From Annona cherimola (taxonomy: Eukaryota; Streptophyta; Magnoliopsida; Magnoliales; Annonaceae), in the NCBI GenBank assembly GCA_030490835.1, contig CM059971.1:25103817-25167816 (forward strand): a stretch of DNA of 64,000 nt, in the 5' to 3' direction. A program made the translations under genes and the position numbers. A model generated the notes under the pieces. The model made no database searches. It was not told where the DNA came from and saw only the letters and a list, made by a program, of their open reading frames with translations. Shown here in pieces: positions 34,467 to 46,137 of the stretch; position 1 is the first letter of the stretch; each line of letters starts with the position of its first letter.

Positions 34467-35777
34467 TGTAGCACCCATCACGAATGCTATGATGGGCTAG
34501 GATGTCCTTCTAGCCTTGTGAAATTTAGGCCAGATCAAATGGGATGGAACCTGAATTTCTCATTAGATAGGAAAGCTATTAGTGTATTTCAAAAAATGAA
34601 TGTCTGCATAGAATAGGCCTTGATCTTGGATTTGATCCCTAAACTTCTTGAGCAGCAGCATATGCGCGAGATTTTTGCATCCTTGTGAAATAAATTGTGT
34701 CAGTAAGGACGACCTTTAAATAGTATTGATACACAAGTATTTACCCATGAATTCAGCAGCATAATCTGTTGGAAAGAGGGGAGGCTGTTCTTCCTAGATT
34801 TATTGGCAGATTTAGCAGCATGATGGCTACATACATCGCAGGAAGCGGCTGGACAGCGTGCACGGACCTTATTGTAGCTCCAACTCAATAAAAAGTGCTA
34901 ATATTAGATTGAACAAATCATTGTACAAACATCCTTAATAGCTTAGAGATTTGCACCGCTAGATGGAGTCACCACTGATCTTAAAGGGGAGATCAGTCCC
35001 GTTTTCATTAAATAGAAACACTAGCCATATAGAGCATGGATTTCGGTCTTTGGATTAAAACAGATATAGCAAAAATCTGTTAACCCAAAGCTGTTTATAA
35101 GGGCATGAAAATAGAAAAATAAAAAAATAAAAATAAAAATATGAAGAAAGGGGGAGAGGGAGAGAGTCGAGGAGAGAGGTTAAAGAGAAAGGGGACTGAA
35201 GCTAGAAAAGAGGAGAAGTCAGGGTGCCAAGGAGCAAATGCAGACTCCTGTCCTCCTCTTTTGGGATGCCTCCTCTTGGTGTGCCTTTACTGCTGGAGAA
35301 CCTCTCTATTTATAAAAGTGTTGGGGCGCGTGAGCCTTGGGCCATGATTGTAGAGCTCGTCTCTTGTTGGGTTGCTGTCTTGTTGGAGCATTTTGCTCCA
35401 AGTGGGCTATTGTTGGAGTCTAATTGACTGTTGCTGTGGAGCTCAATTTTTGTGAGCTGAAGCTTGGTTGAGCCCGTTTTGCTAGTGGGCTGCTGCTATG
35501 GAGCACAGTTTCTGTGGGCTGAAGCTTTGTTAAGCCTGTTTTGCTGATGGGTTGCTGGAGCTCTGTTCCTGTGGGCCAAAACTGGACAGGCCCATCTGGT
35601 AGTTAGTAGACTTAGTTTGTTTGGACTTACTCCATGTAGGTTGTTGGTTCTAGAGCCCATTGGCAAATATTTTTGGTAGATTTTTTTTTGTTGTTGGGCT
35701 TAGATTTTGATTCATACATATCTTTTCTTTATTTTTGTATATAATATTTATTTGGATTCAAGGTAAGGGTGTCTACA
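34467..35777 (+). mobile_element. Solo LTR, 5-base target duplication CTACC
   Basis: Begins TGTAGCACCCATCACG, ends GTAAGGGTGTCTACA and is flanked by CTACC (34462-34466 and 35778-35782). A TATA-like CTATTTATAAAAG (35306-35318) sits where an LTR promoter would, which sets the strand. A ~75-base imperfect tandem repeat (GTGGGCTGAAGCTTNGTT; 35440-35590) and a GA-rich block (35140-35220) are internal. No coding domains. Confidence 0.7.
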
Positions 35778-35910
35778 CTACCATTGGAACACAACTCCCA
35801 GACCTAACTCACAGTAACACCAAGAGATCTGACTTTTCTTCCAAACTCATTTTTCTTCTTTAGAGTCTTCTCTTTAAAAAAAAAAAAGAATCCTCAAGCT
35901 TGGATTTAAA

Positions 35911-36625
35911 GGTAGAAAATTTTACTTTATCCCATTTAAAATCTCTTGGTGGCGGACGATTTAAATTTTGGGATTTAGCATTTTTCTCCTTTTTTAAAAA
36001 ATTATTTTTGCTAAAAAATGTTTTTACCCCATCTAAAATCTATAGGTGACAGATAATTTAAAACTTGGGGTTAATTATTTTCCTCCCGTTTTTAATTAAA
36101 AATTATTTTTGTTAAAATTTACTTTACTCTATTTAAAATCTCTGAGTGGTAGATGATTTAAAATTTAGGGTTAATTATTTTACTCCCATTTTTAATTAAA
36201 AATTATTTTTGTTAAAAATTACTTTACCTCATCTAAAATTTGTGGGAAACAAATGTTTTAAAATTTGGGATTAAGTATTTCCCTCCCATTTTTAATTAAA
36301 AAATTATTTTTGTTAAAACATCACTTTACCTCATTTAAAATCCCTAGGTAGCAAATAATTTAAAATTTAGATTAAGTATTTTAATCCTGTTTTTAATTAA
36401 AAAATTTGTTTAAAAAATTACTTTACCCCATTTAAAATCTCTGGGTGGCAAATCATTTAAAGTTTGGAGTTAAGTATTTTCCTCTCATTTTTAATTAAAA
36501 AATTATTTTTGTTTAAAAAATTATATTACGTTGTTTAAAATCTCTAAAATCTTTGAGTGACAGATGATTTAAAATTTAGGGATAAGTATTATCCTCCTTC
36601 AAAAAAAAAATTTAAAATTTATTTC
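35911..36625. repeat. Tandem array, ~100-base unit, about seven copies
   Basis: TTTTAATTAAAAATTATTTT recurs near 36091, 36190, 36290, 36391 and 36489, i.e. every 98-101 bases. Each unit also has CCCATTTAAAATCTCT, a GGTGGCAGATGATTTAAA-like block and TAAGTATTTTCCTCC. The first and last units are more diverged. No ORF. Confidence 0.85.
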
Positions 36626-37072
36626 TATCACCATGTTTTATCCAACCTAAACTTTTAAGTTGAACTGTTATGCTATCAGAACAAAATCATTAAACCCTTC
36701 CTGGTTTTCACAATCTGAACAATTAGATTGTAATGGATCTACATACATCTTATTCTTACTTTAGCAAAAGATTTTTATAGTGGACCTCTTGCTAGCACTT
36801 TGCCCTTATATGGAGAATGTGCATGATCCGCCGGACCCGCTAGGAGATAGTGACCTGTGGACATGTAAATTCAAAAGAAGGTGAAGATGTTTAACATTAA
36901 GAAGCTACGGAAACTCTCTTCTTAAGCTAGGATTGAAAATTTATAGATCCATTGTGATTTATACATATGTAAATTTTACACAGCTCACATCTGAAAGCTA
37001 GGAGCGTAACTTCCACCCTTGCCACTCCATTAGGTCTAGTCGAACTTATTTAAGCTCATTTCAGTTTATTTA
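36626..37072. other. Intergenic between the array and the next LTR candidate
   Basis: No gene or bounded repeat recognised. Confidence 0.5.
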
Positions 37073-40000
37073 TGTAGCGCCTCGACATGATGGAGTGCAT
37101 TAACCTTACTCCACGGATCTTTACATGGTGAAACTTTTATCCTTATACGAGCAGAAGCTTTACCTAGTGTGTTGGAAAATTAGCCTGAATTTTTTTTCTT
37201 TTAACCTACATTGGTTCCATTTTTATAACTAAAGTCTGACAGCATGTCATATGTGTTTAGGATATTTAAGCAATGCAAAACCTGATAATCAGTATATAAT
37301 CTAACATTTTCTACTAAATCATTCACATCTACTTCAATTCATTTAGTACATCTCTTATTTAAATCATACTACACACAAGGGGCTATATATTACACTAATC
37401 AACTTTAACATAATACAAACTTAATACATACAATTTTAACAATTACGTTCTAAAGCTCTAAATACCTCAAAAGTATTAGACGTCATATCTTCACTAGCCT
37501 CTTCTATTAACCTTATATCATCTGCATTCATTGGTCGTTTGAAAATAATGAATATAAAATACTAAGTAAGCAAACAATTAAAAGTACCCATAATTCTCCA
37601 AAACTTATGCATTAGTTGAAATATAAAATTCTTAAATTCTTTTCATGAAATGAGTGCATACATGCATCATGATTTATTCCTCGTTCGGCAGATGACACTT
37701 ACCAAGTAATCATCCACCTATTATAACTTTTCTGATCTTACATGCTTAACAATGTAATGCAGGAATCATATACATCCTGCTTAACTCCAGAGGGTACTTG
37801 AAATGCCTCTGGCGCCACCCTTAAGACCCAAAGTCAGGTGATTGGGCTCAGTTTTCTTGAAAACATCACATTCTGGCTCACCCCACAGGGCTACTTAATG
37901 CATTCAAGTATACCATAAATTATGATCATTGTGAGGAAATATGCATGACATCATAAAATAAACTAGAAATTGTCATTTTAAAGTGCACAATTCAAACACA
38001 AAATAGATTAATCATTTGTTGGCAAATATCATTTCATAAAATAAAAAGGAATGAATTTTCTTACCATAAAATTTTTTTAAAATAAATTTTTGAAGGGCTC
38101 GCTTACTTCTTTTCTTTAGCATTCCTGCATCTTTCTTTTACCCTTTCTTTCCTCTTTTCTTTACCCTTTCTAAATAAAATTGCCCAGAAATCTATTAAGT
38201 GTTTATGCCACTTACTTGCCCCTTCTCCTTTTTGGCAGCTTTAGTTCAAATATTGTAGCGCATTAACCAACATTTTTAAATCCCTTCTTCAAACGGTTAC
38301 CCATGTAAGTTCTTTTAACTATACTTACGTGGTTTCACATATTGCTGGCAGCTCTTGCTTTTCATTTCATGCAACGTCCTTTCGTGTCGTTTTGTGTATT
38401 TTTATTTAGTTTTTTTTTTCCGGCTCTTCACGTTAATTACCATGTGCAGATGGCAAAAATCCAATTCACCAGGCTAGGTCGGTCCCTTTTTCAGCCACTT
38501 ATTTCATTTCTTAAAAAATATTTGTGACTACCGTCTCTCTAACCGCATCTTTATATATACATATGTATATATTATTTCACACGTTTCAACGTTGATTTAA
38601 GATTTGTAAGGGTATTCTTTATAATCTATTCCATTCATATTTTAAAGCGTATTACATTAACTGCTCGTAATAAGTTTCATGTCTAAATGATTAAATTGGA
38701 TTAAGATATAAGCATTTAAAGTAAACCAATATCATTCACTGAAATTTTAGTTTTTTCCTATCCATTTCTAATCATGTTTTCTATAATCTAATCCATTCAG
38801 TAAGTAAAGCACATTAATTTAGGCTTACCCATAAAATTTTATCTCAAATGGAGTTGTATATATATATAATAATTCGATTAATAAAATATGAGGCATATAG
38901 TAAAGATGATACATATGCATGCGCCAAAGGTATAGACATTCCATGTTGAATTTAAGTCATGCACATTTTCCAAGGCAATAATTGAATTTCCATAAATACT
39001 TTGTTATTTTTCATAATCCATTTCATTCATATTATAGAGCATATTAGTTTAACTGTCCATTTCAAGTTTCACATCAAAATAATTAGTGTAAGTTAAGATA
39101 TTAGCATTTAAAATTAATTTATGAAATCTCATATAATTTTGGTTGTTTAAAAATCTTCTAAACATAATTTTCATGATCTAAACCATTCTCTATGCAGGGT
39201 ATGCTAAAATAAACTTAATCCTGAAATTTCAGATAAAACTACCTTATACGAATTAATATATTAATTAAATAAAAATTACATAAAAATAACAAAATGCGAA
39301 AGGAAAGCTCCTGGACGTGACTTGTCATGCCTAACTTGATGTTTAGGCACGTTTTTTAATGCAGTTAAGTTAAGTACTTTAGTCAATTATTTTTCATAAT
39401 ATGTTCCATCTAGATTAAAAAGTACATAATTTAACATTTTCTTTTGAAATTTTCTTGTCGATCTGAGTTATACATTTTAAGATCTAAGGAAAACACTATG
39501 GGTAAATATAAGCCCTTCATTAGTACTCCAAATCAGTCTTTTTTCATTTATTTTTATTTTTTCAAAAGGTCCGTCAATTTAAACAATTTCATCTAGTACT
39601 GTTCGGAATTTTGAAATTCCTCCCGAAAAATTTATAAAAATTCGTTCTCATATCTTATCTTTATAAAATCATAATTTACTCCATTTTCTTATAATTCTTA
39701 AATTTAACCTTTTTAATCTCTATTATGCCCCTCTTTGTTTCTACTCTTTGCAAATTTACCATTCAATCTTTTTTATTTTCAATTTGAACATACTTTCCTA
39801 AAATTGCAATTTAGTTTTATATATATCTATATATATATTATATATCATGAATCATAAAATTTAAATTTTATAACTTAAATCCATAGTATGCATTTAAGCC
39901 ATTAAATCATGACTATTCATTAATTTAAATAATTTAAGTTAATAGAATATCCAAATAGGACCACTTGATTGCAATTAATTAATCCAAGAGTAATTAATAT

Positions 40001-40194
40001 ACTTTGCTATTTTTTTCTAATTCAATAATTGAATCTTAACTCATCATCATTTATTATTAATTACTTATTTTCTTACTATAAAATTTTAGTCCATTAATTT
40101 GTATTCAATTTCATTAATTTCGTGGCCTAAAATCTACTCATAGATATATATATTATATGCTTGAGGGTGTAATTTAAAAATAGCAGTTATCACA
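37073..40194. mobile_element. Candidate solo LTR, target duplication ATTTA
   Basis: Starts TGTAGCGCCTCGACATG, like TGTAGCACCC of the 34.5-kb LTR, and ends GCAGTTATCACA. ATTTA is at 37068-37072 and 40195-40199. No coding domains in 3.1 kb. An AT-only 5-base duplication in AT-rich DNA can be chance, and shared flank extends to ATTTATGTA, so the exact boundary is ambiguous. Confidence 0.45.
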
Positions 40195-40199
40195 ATTTA

Positions 40200-41924
40200 T
40201 GTACAAGATAACTCACTTGGGTTTAAAACCCTCTTATTGGCATAATTGGGCCCAAAAACTCATCAACAAACTCACGTGGACTCAAAGTCTTGCCCTAACT
40301 CCTTTCAACAGGCCCGGTTGGGCCAAAAACCTTTCAAGGGGCCCGAGTAGACCAAAAAATCTCTAAATAGCCTAAGGTAGGCCCATAACTTACCAAAAAC
40401 CTCTAATAGACTCATTTAGGCCCAAATTTGTTAAGTTGAGCCTAATTAGACCCAAACTCTTTTTAGTAAGTTTAGTTAGGCTCGAACTTCTTTAGTTGGT
40501 CTAAGTTGACCCAAACATGTTTCCAACATTTGGTTAAATTCAGTTTTCTTGGTAAAACCACTCAACCTTCAATCCAAAAACTAAATGTGGGACACGTGGC
40601 TTATCAAGCCTAATGCGGGAAACGCTGGTTTACTGTGTAAATCTAGCAACTGAGAGCACACTTAACTTGTTGTGTAGGGTCGCTAGTGTAGCCAACAAGC
40701 CCCTCACTAGTCCCAAACCAAGTCATCATTGGTCGATGAGTTAAGCATAAACTCACTTCAAATCATTGCGTGTGGTGTCATGTACTCACCCTTTTTAGGT
40801 TAGGGCGCATGGCGAAGTAATTTATTTTTATTTTTATTAGTCATATCACGTGGTTGATATACATCCCACTTTAAGTCATGACATGTGGCATTATATAGTA
40901 CCCAATTCTAAGTCACAACATGGAGCGAAGTGTACTCACTCATGTTTATATTTTTGTTAGATAGGATTGTCGTGCACTTGTAAAATCGTGGAAATTCTTT
41001 CTAGGCATTCTATCATCATTTTAATGAAATTAACAATTTTAATGTACTATTGTATTCAACTCTTTTAATCATGAATTTTCTAGTTAGAAATGTAAAATCA
41101 AAGTATGGAATACAATGCGAAATACTTCTGTGATATAATTTTTGGACTCAGTCAAAGGAATTAAATGGTTAAATTTTTAGTAGGGAAATAATTGAGCATT
41201 TATTATCCAAAACCACCAACACGAACGAGGGATAAATTACAATCTAACCTCAACCAAAAATTTGAGGCCAAAATAGGGATATGAATTTGAAATGGTTGTG
41301 TTTTAAGAGTTTTTGATAACTCTTGTTGTTGAGTTGAGTATTAAGTTTTAAATTTTGTAATTTTTAGATTTAGTTCTCATTATTGGTTTTGAAATATGAT
41401 TAAGATGGGAAGTTTATCACCAGTATTGGCTTTGGATGTGATTGAGTTAGGATATTAATCTTTAGGATTGCTTTAGATATGATTGAGTTGGGGAGGTTGA
41501 TCCTCAATCTTGGTTTTTGGTATAATTGAGTGGAGAGGTTAATCCCTATCTTGCTCGGGTCAGTGATTGAGAGTTTTATGATTTAAGAGATTATCCTTTG
41601 ATATTGAGTTTTAGGTTTTATTGAGATTTGAGAATTAGATTCTCAATATTAGTTACAAAGACTCAATCGAGGAGTTATAGTTGAGGTAATCCTTATTATT
41701 TGATCAATGGACAATCAGGTCTTGTTTGCATAAAGGGATTTGATCCCTATTTTAAACTAGATAATGTTTTGGAACTGATAGATTTAGAGTTGGACCTCAA
41801 CATCGAGTTTGGTCATATATGGGATAGAATGTGCATAATTGGTAAGTTAGGAATGGACGTTAAGGAAGCTTACCCTAAAGTTAATTTGGTTGTTAGATGA
41901 AACAAAATAATTGATGATACCTGT
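40200..41924. other. Intergenic; degenerate repeats
   Basis: Bases 40230-40560 hold many variants of GGCCCAAAAACTC and 41300-41690 hold 4-5 diverged copies of a ~60-base unit with GATTGAGTTGGGGAGGTTGA and CTCAATCTTGG. The 66-codon frame at 41700 resembles nothing known. Confidence 0.5.
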
Positions 41925-42470
41925 GGTGTGTTTGGAAAGTAATAAAACTTTTGATGAAAAATTATCGGTGTAAAAGTTTTTAAAATATGAAACAATGGCA
42001 TGATATGATGAGGATAATAATAAGAAATAAAAAGAATAAAGTTAAAATAGATTGGTTAAATGTATTTGTAGCTGTATAAAAATAATTGAAAAGTATGATA
42101 GTTTGTACTGAAATAAATAAATAATTAATTAAAAGTAAAGTAGTTATTAAAAGTGAAAAATTTTAGTTCGAAAAATTTTAAAGTGTGTTTGAGAAGTAAT
42201 AAAACTTTTATTGAAAAGTTTTTGACGTGAAATTTTTTTTAAAAAGAGAAATAATAAGGATTAAAAAGAATAAAGTTAAAATAGATAAATTCGTTGTACG
42301 AGTAATTAATTAGAAATAATTGAAAAGTAAAATAATTTATATAAAAGTATATGAAGAAATAATTAAAATATAATAATTATAAAAAATAAAAAAATTTAAA
42401 ATAAAAAAATGTGAAAAATTTTATACGTTAACAAACGCATGTTGTAGTATGAAAAGTTTTAAGCGTTAAA
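41925..42470 (+). mobile_element. Tourist-like MITE (family A), outer copy
   Basis: GGTGTGTTTGGAAAGTAATAA start and full body to about 42180. A likely last piece (GAAAAGTTTTAAGCGTTAAAC) lies after a second copy inserted near its 3' end. Confidence 0.6.
42183..42440 (+). mobile_element. Tourist-like MITE (family A), inner copy
   Basis: GTGTGTTTGAGAAGTAATAAA to GTTAACAAACGCAT, same orientation as the copy it interrupts. Confidence 0.6.
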
Positions 42471-42527
42471 CATCAATGCAGGAAAGATGCTCATTTCTTC
42501 TCTTGACCATTATTTTGTCTTTTGTAG

Positions 42528-42759
42528 ACTCCTGTTCCCAGGAGTGCTTTCCCGTTGCATTGAATTTGCAAAGCAGGAGAGCTCAAGAGGCCGCAGAGAT
42601 ACTTTCATTCCACTGTAAGTATCTCTGTCTATATTTTTCTCTGCATTGAGAGAGAGAAGCTGGAAATTTTAGTTTCTGCACTCAATTTCGAGGATAGGAA
42701 TGAGAATGGGAATTCTTTGTGACGATGCAATCCAGCAGTTTAAAGCTCTTATAGATCAG
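42528..42759 (+). pseudogene. 5' fragment of a SEC14-like lipid-transfer protein gene
   Basis: From 42706 the plus strand reads MGILCDDAIQQFKALIDQ, which fits the N-terminus of plant SEC14-like CRAL-TRIO proteins (MGI...A..QF..LMDQ, then EEPLKKTF). A possible untranslated exon lies upstream: TTTTGTAG before 42528 and CACTGTAAGTATC after 42614. An in-frame ATG also exists at 42700. After Gln18 the expected sequence is missing; the frame runs into DNA that is antisense to an NCL gene and stops about 90 bases later. So only the 5' end survives. SEC14-like proteins exchange phosphatidylinositol and phosphatidylcholine between membranes. The call rests on 18 residues. Confidence 0.5.
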
Positions 42760-43312
42760 CGTCAGCAGGCCTATAGAGTGGTAATTGTCTGTGAAAATAC
42801 GGGTAAAATAGTAGCTCCCAGAAGCAAGACTGATATCGCTTTAGCATAAACCAAAACCATAGTTGGATTCTCGACGTGCCTTCGACTTCATAGCTCTAAT
42901 CAGCTAGCAAATCGGGTTCTTCCTTTGTCCTCTGCAAAAGCATTTTGAAGATGCTATAAGATTCACATCATGACTCGTGCTAACAGTTAATTTTGCAATC
43001 CATGCAATGAAGATTACACAACTTACCTAGCTGAAGCGATGAACAAAGCTTGAATCAGTTGCATAAGGGACGGAATGCTTAACCTCATTAAGCCATTTTT
43101 CAATCCCTTTTAAAAATTCAATTTCATTAATATGACCATCTCGTGATGTATCAAACTCTTCCATCACTTCGTAACAACTTCACCTGTATCGAAATTTATC
43201 TCGTCAAACTCAATTCCACTGACCAGTGCTGTCAGCTCGCAAACAGATACTTTGCCATTCTTGTCCAAATCAATTCTCTCAAAAAGTCCGAAATCACAAC
43301 AGCGGGCAATTT

Positions 43313-44697
43313 TAGGGGTGCAACTTGGATCGGGTAGGTCCAGGTAGGGGTCGACCTTACCCTTACCCTATTTTTAAAAACTCCTACCCTACCCTATTTT
43401 ACGCCAGGTCGGTTTGAGGCATACCCTACCCTATTTTTTTAAGGCCGGGTCGGTCTCGGTTCCAGTTCCAAATTGGTTTCATTAAACAATTTACCAAATC
43501 TGTTCCAAACATTTGCAAGAAATTCATAAAACAGTTAACGGATGCATGAAACTTTTAACAACAAATCAGTCAGCCATTGCCTGTGTAATTCATCTGTTCT
43601 GGTTATCCTCATCTCAATTTGCAGGCCCAACTACTCACTCGACTAATCCAAAGTTAAGACCATTAGCCTGTGTAATCAGACCACAATGAGTCTCCCCACA
43701 TGTTTGTACAAGTATTTTAGCATGTCATGTTAGATTGAGCTACTCACTAGATAAGCGGACAAAAATATGCAGTGAATAAGGCTCTCTAGATAGATGAAGA
43801 AGTCAACAACACAAGGTCCTAACGAAGGTTTCTAAGTAGACTCATCATCAAATCACAGCAACAAATGACATTAAGGCCAGAAATACATAGGAATCGAAAA
43901 ATGGGGCATAGTGGCAAGCATCCTCTTCACCTACCACAGATCTAAGGCGGTAAACGACCGATGGCGAGTGGCGACAGCCGACAAGGGGGAGGGCGTTGGC
44001 GACTCGGCGTTCCGGCGATGGCTTTGGAGAAGAGGTAGGCCGCAAGCAATGGCGTCGGAGAAGATTTCGGCGATGGTGTCCGATAAGAGGTAGACGATGA
44101 CATCAGAGTCTCGGAGAAGAGGCGGCGATGGCGTTGGAGAAGAGGTGGGTGATGGAGCTGGAGAAGGGCAGGCCGCAGGCGACGGCGTCGAAGAAGATTC
44201 CGGCGATGGTGTCCGAGAAGAGGCAGGCCGTAGGCGATGGTGTCGGAGTTTATTCCGGCGATGGTGTCTGAGAAGAGGCAGGCGATGGCATTGGAGTCTC
44301 GGAGAAGAGGCGGGCGATGGCGTCGGAGAAGAGGTGGGTGATGGCGTGGGAGAAGAGGCAAGCCGCAGGCGATGGCGTCGAAGAAGATTCCGGTGATGGT
44401 GTCCGAGAAGAGGCAGGCGATGGCGCGATGCCGATTTGGGTTTGGGAAATTTTAGGGCGCAGAGAGAAGCGTTGAAGAGAGCCGCGAGCAGAGGGACGAC
44501 TGACGAGCCAGCAAACCCTATAATATATATATTTATTATAATAATATTATATAAATTTGGTACGGTTCCGGGTACCCGGAAGCTGGAACCGACCTTACCC
44601 AAATCACCCCAGGTATTTTTAAATTGGAACCGAACCGACCCTATTTCGGGTACTCATCGGGTCGACCCGTGGGTACCCGGCCCAAGTTGCACCCCTA
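43313..44697. mobile_element. hAT element carrying a GC-rich minisatellite
   Basis: TAGGGGTGCAACTTGG and CCAAGTTGCACCCCTA are perfect 16-base terminal inverted repeats. Flanks GGCAATTT (43305-43312) and AGCAATTT (44698-44705) match 7/8, as for a hAT target duplication. Subterminal regions are rich in TACCCTACCCTA and GGGTACCCGG blocks. The 1385-base element has no transposase. Its middle (about 43910-44520) is much more GC-rich than anything nearby. It lies in the EF-hand region of the NCL pseudogene. Confidence 0.85.
43960..44430. repeat. GC-rich minisatellite inside the hAT element
   Basis: Irregular repeats built from GGCGATGGCGTCGGAGAAG and GATTCCGGCGATGGTGTCCG. GCCGCAGGCGACGGCGTCG at about 44170 recurs as GCCGCAGGCGATGGCGTCG at about 44362, with a related block at 44039. 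Because of the composition, both strands are open: a minus frame of 223 codons (43931-44602, mostly SPTPSP) and a plus frame of 99 codons (44097-44396, Gly/Glu/Arg-rich). Neither looks like a folded protein. Confidence 0.8.
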
Positions 44698-44945
44698 AGC
44701 AATTTTATGATAAAGATATGCCTATTTTGCCAAATTTTCAGTGGAATTGGTTCAACAGCCTTTCTAAGGCATCCCAGTGCACCTTTTAGAAATCTTGCAA
44801 TGACATGCTTAAGTTTTGTATCTTTTAACATCTGTTCGCTGTTTTTGTTTCGCGTTTTAATCTCTGAGCAACTAGGTTTTTCATTGACATGTATACTGTA
44901 TCCTCCCTTCCGTTGGAAAAAACGTGGTATCACCGACAGTTTACC

Positions 44946-45247
44946 TAAAAAACTCATTTAAAAAAAAATCTTTTTTTTTCATAAACTTGTTTATTTAAGT
45001 ATATTTAATATATAAATCAATTTTTACTATTTTTAAATATGTATATATATTTTGTTAAAATTCTTAAACATGAGATTATTTTAGCCATTTTCAACAATTG
45101 AAAATGGCTAAAATTTCCAATGTTTAAAAACCTAAAAAATATATAAATGTATTAAAAAATTATAAAACTTGGCTTATATATTAAAAGTATCTATATTAAT
45201 AAGTTTATGAAAAAAGTAAAAAAATATTTTAAATGAGTTTTTTGATG
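44946..45247. mobile_element. Foldback element next to the NCL pseudogene
   Basis: AAAAAACTCATTTAAA and TTTAAATGAGTTTTTTG are terminal inverted repeats. Apex TAGCCATTTTCAACAATTG pairs with CAATTGAAAATGGCTA at about 45085-45115. Core motifs match the other hairpins. Confidence 0.75.
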
Positions 45248-45517
45248 TGAGCCAAGTAAGCCAACACTTACTTCGGCTAACAGGATCATTTTTTTTCTCT
45301 TTATATATATATTTCCTATAATAGGTTGATAGATATACTGGATATAAAATAACCTTCAACTATAAATTTATTTATTATTTCTATTTTTTTAAAAAACAGA
45401 CTCATTGGTTTAGTTAATGTACATATAATATATATGTGTATATATATATATATCTAAAACGTAAGAATGTGCTAAATTATATTATATTGTGTCATAATTA
45501 AGGTGTTCATGATTCGA

Positions 45518-45779
45518 CGTTTGGTAATTTAGATTTTGTGGAGATTATGGGATTGAATGAGGAGTAAAAAATAAGATGTTTTGAAATTTTCTTTATTGAT
45601 AGGAAATGATAGAGATAATATTGAAATAAATAGATTTATTAGATGGTACTGTGTAGAAATATGATTGAAATATAAAAGTAAATATATAAACATATGATTA
45701 TTAATTTAGAAAATTATTGATCTCGAAAACCATGCCCTTGGTTCCCTATCCCGCCTCATGGGGCACAATTACCAAACGT
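45518..45779. mobile_element. Tourist-like MITE of another family
   Basis: GACGTTTGGTAATT and AATTACCAAACGTC are perfect 14-base terminal inverted repeats. The body shares AGATAATATTGAAATAAATAG-type text with family A but ends differently (CCCTTGGTTCCCTATCCCGC). Confidence 0.7.
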
Positions 45780-46137
45780 CCATTTATTTTACAAATTTTA
45801 GTGCATTTAGTAAGAGGTAAAAATAAGCCAAGAAAAATGTTTAAATTTTTTTTGAAAATGTGATGATTGATGTGACATAATAAATATTACCATTGAAAAA
45901 AATAAAGTAAATATAGCAGGTTTTATATAAAAAGTTGTGAGAATAATCGAAATGTATATATAATAATAACAAATATAATAGCTAATAATATTTAAAATAA
46001 TTGATGTGAATGAGTTAAGAATGTATAAGATGAGAGTCACGGAGTTTGAAGTTGCAGTACCTGCATTTATGTATGTATTTTTTTTATGAAAATCATTTAT
46101 GTATGTATTTAAGTGTTTTTCGTGTACATAACTTTAA

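Larger units (their letters stand above)
42780..44945 (-). pseudogene. NCL-type Na+/Ca2+ exchanger pseudogene (EF-hand region)
   Basis: Minus strand. EF-hand 1 reads LFERIDLDKNGKVSVCELTA (about 43286-43225), followed by LVSGIEFDEI. EF-hand 2 reads VMEEFDTSRDGHINEIEF and then KGIEKWLNEVKHSVP, ending at a donor TAGGTAAGT (43027/43026). After a short intron with acceptor TTTTGCAG (at 42932), RTKEEPDLLAD, a diverged tryptophan-rich stretch and AKAISVLLLGATI match the start of the second exchanger domain. KLKHVIARFLK upstream of the EF-hands (about 44820) lies beyond an inserted hAT element. One-base indels near 43285 and 43168, in-frame stops, the insertion and the missing membrane domains show it is dead. 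Intact NCL proteins export Ca2+ across plant endomembranes. Confidence 0.65.

Noticed and set aside
34119..34481. 120-codon minus-strand frame
   Set aside because: It runs across a hAT end and the start of a solo LTR; no family resemblance.
35911..36625. Tandem array considered as a CRISPR
   Set aside because: Whole ~100-base units repeat with no unique spacers, and the DNA is a plant genome.
42760..42847. Continuation of the SEC14-like frame (RVVIVCENTG...) as real protein
   Set aside because: The same bases read on the minus strand as NCL exchanger sequence (AKAISVLLLGATI), so the plus frame is antisense read-through.
43931..44602. 223-codon minus-strand frame rich in SPTPSP
   Set aside because: It is a minisatellite inside a hAT element, open in several frames on both strands, without a folded domain.
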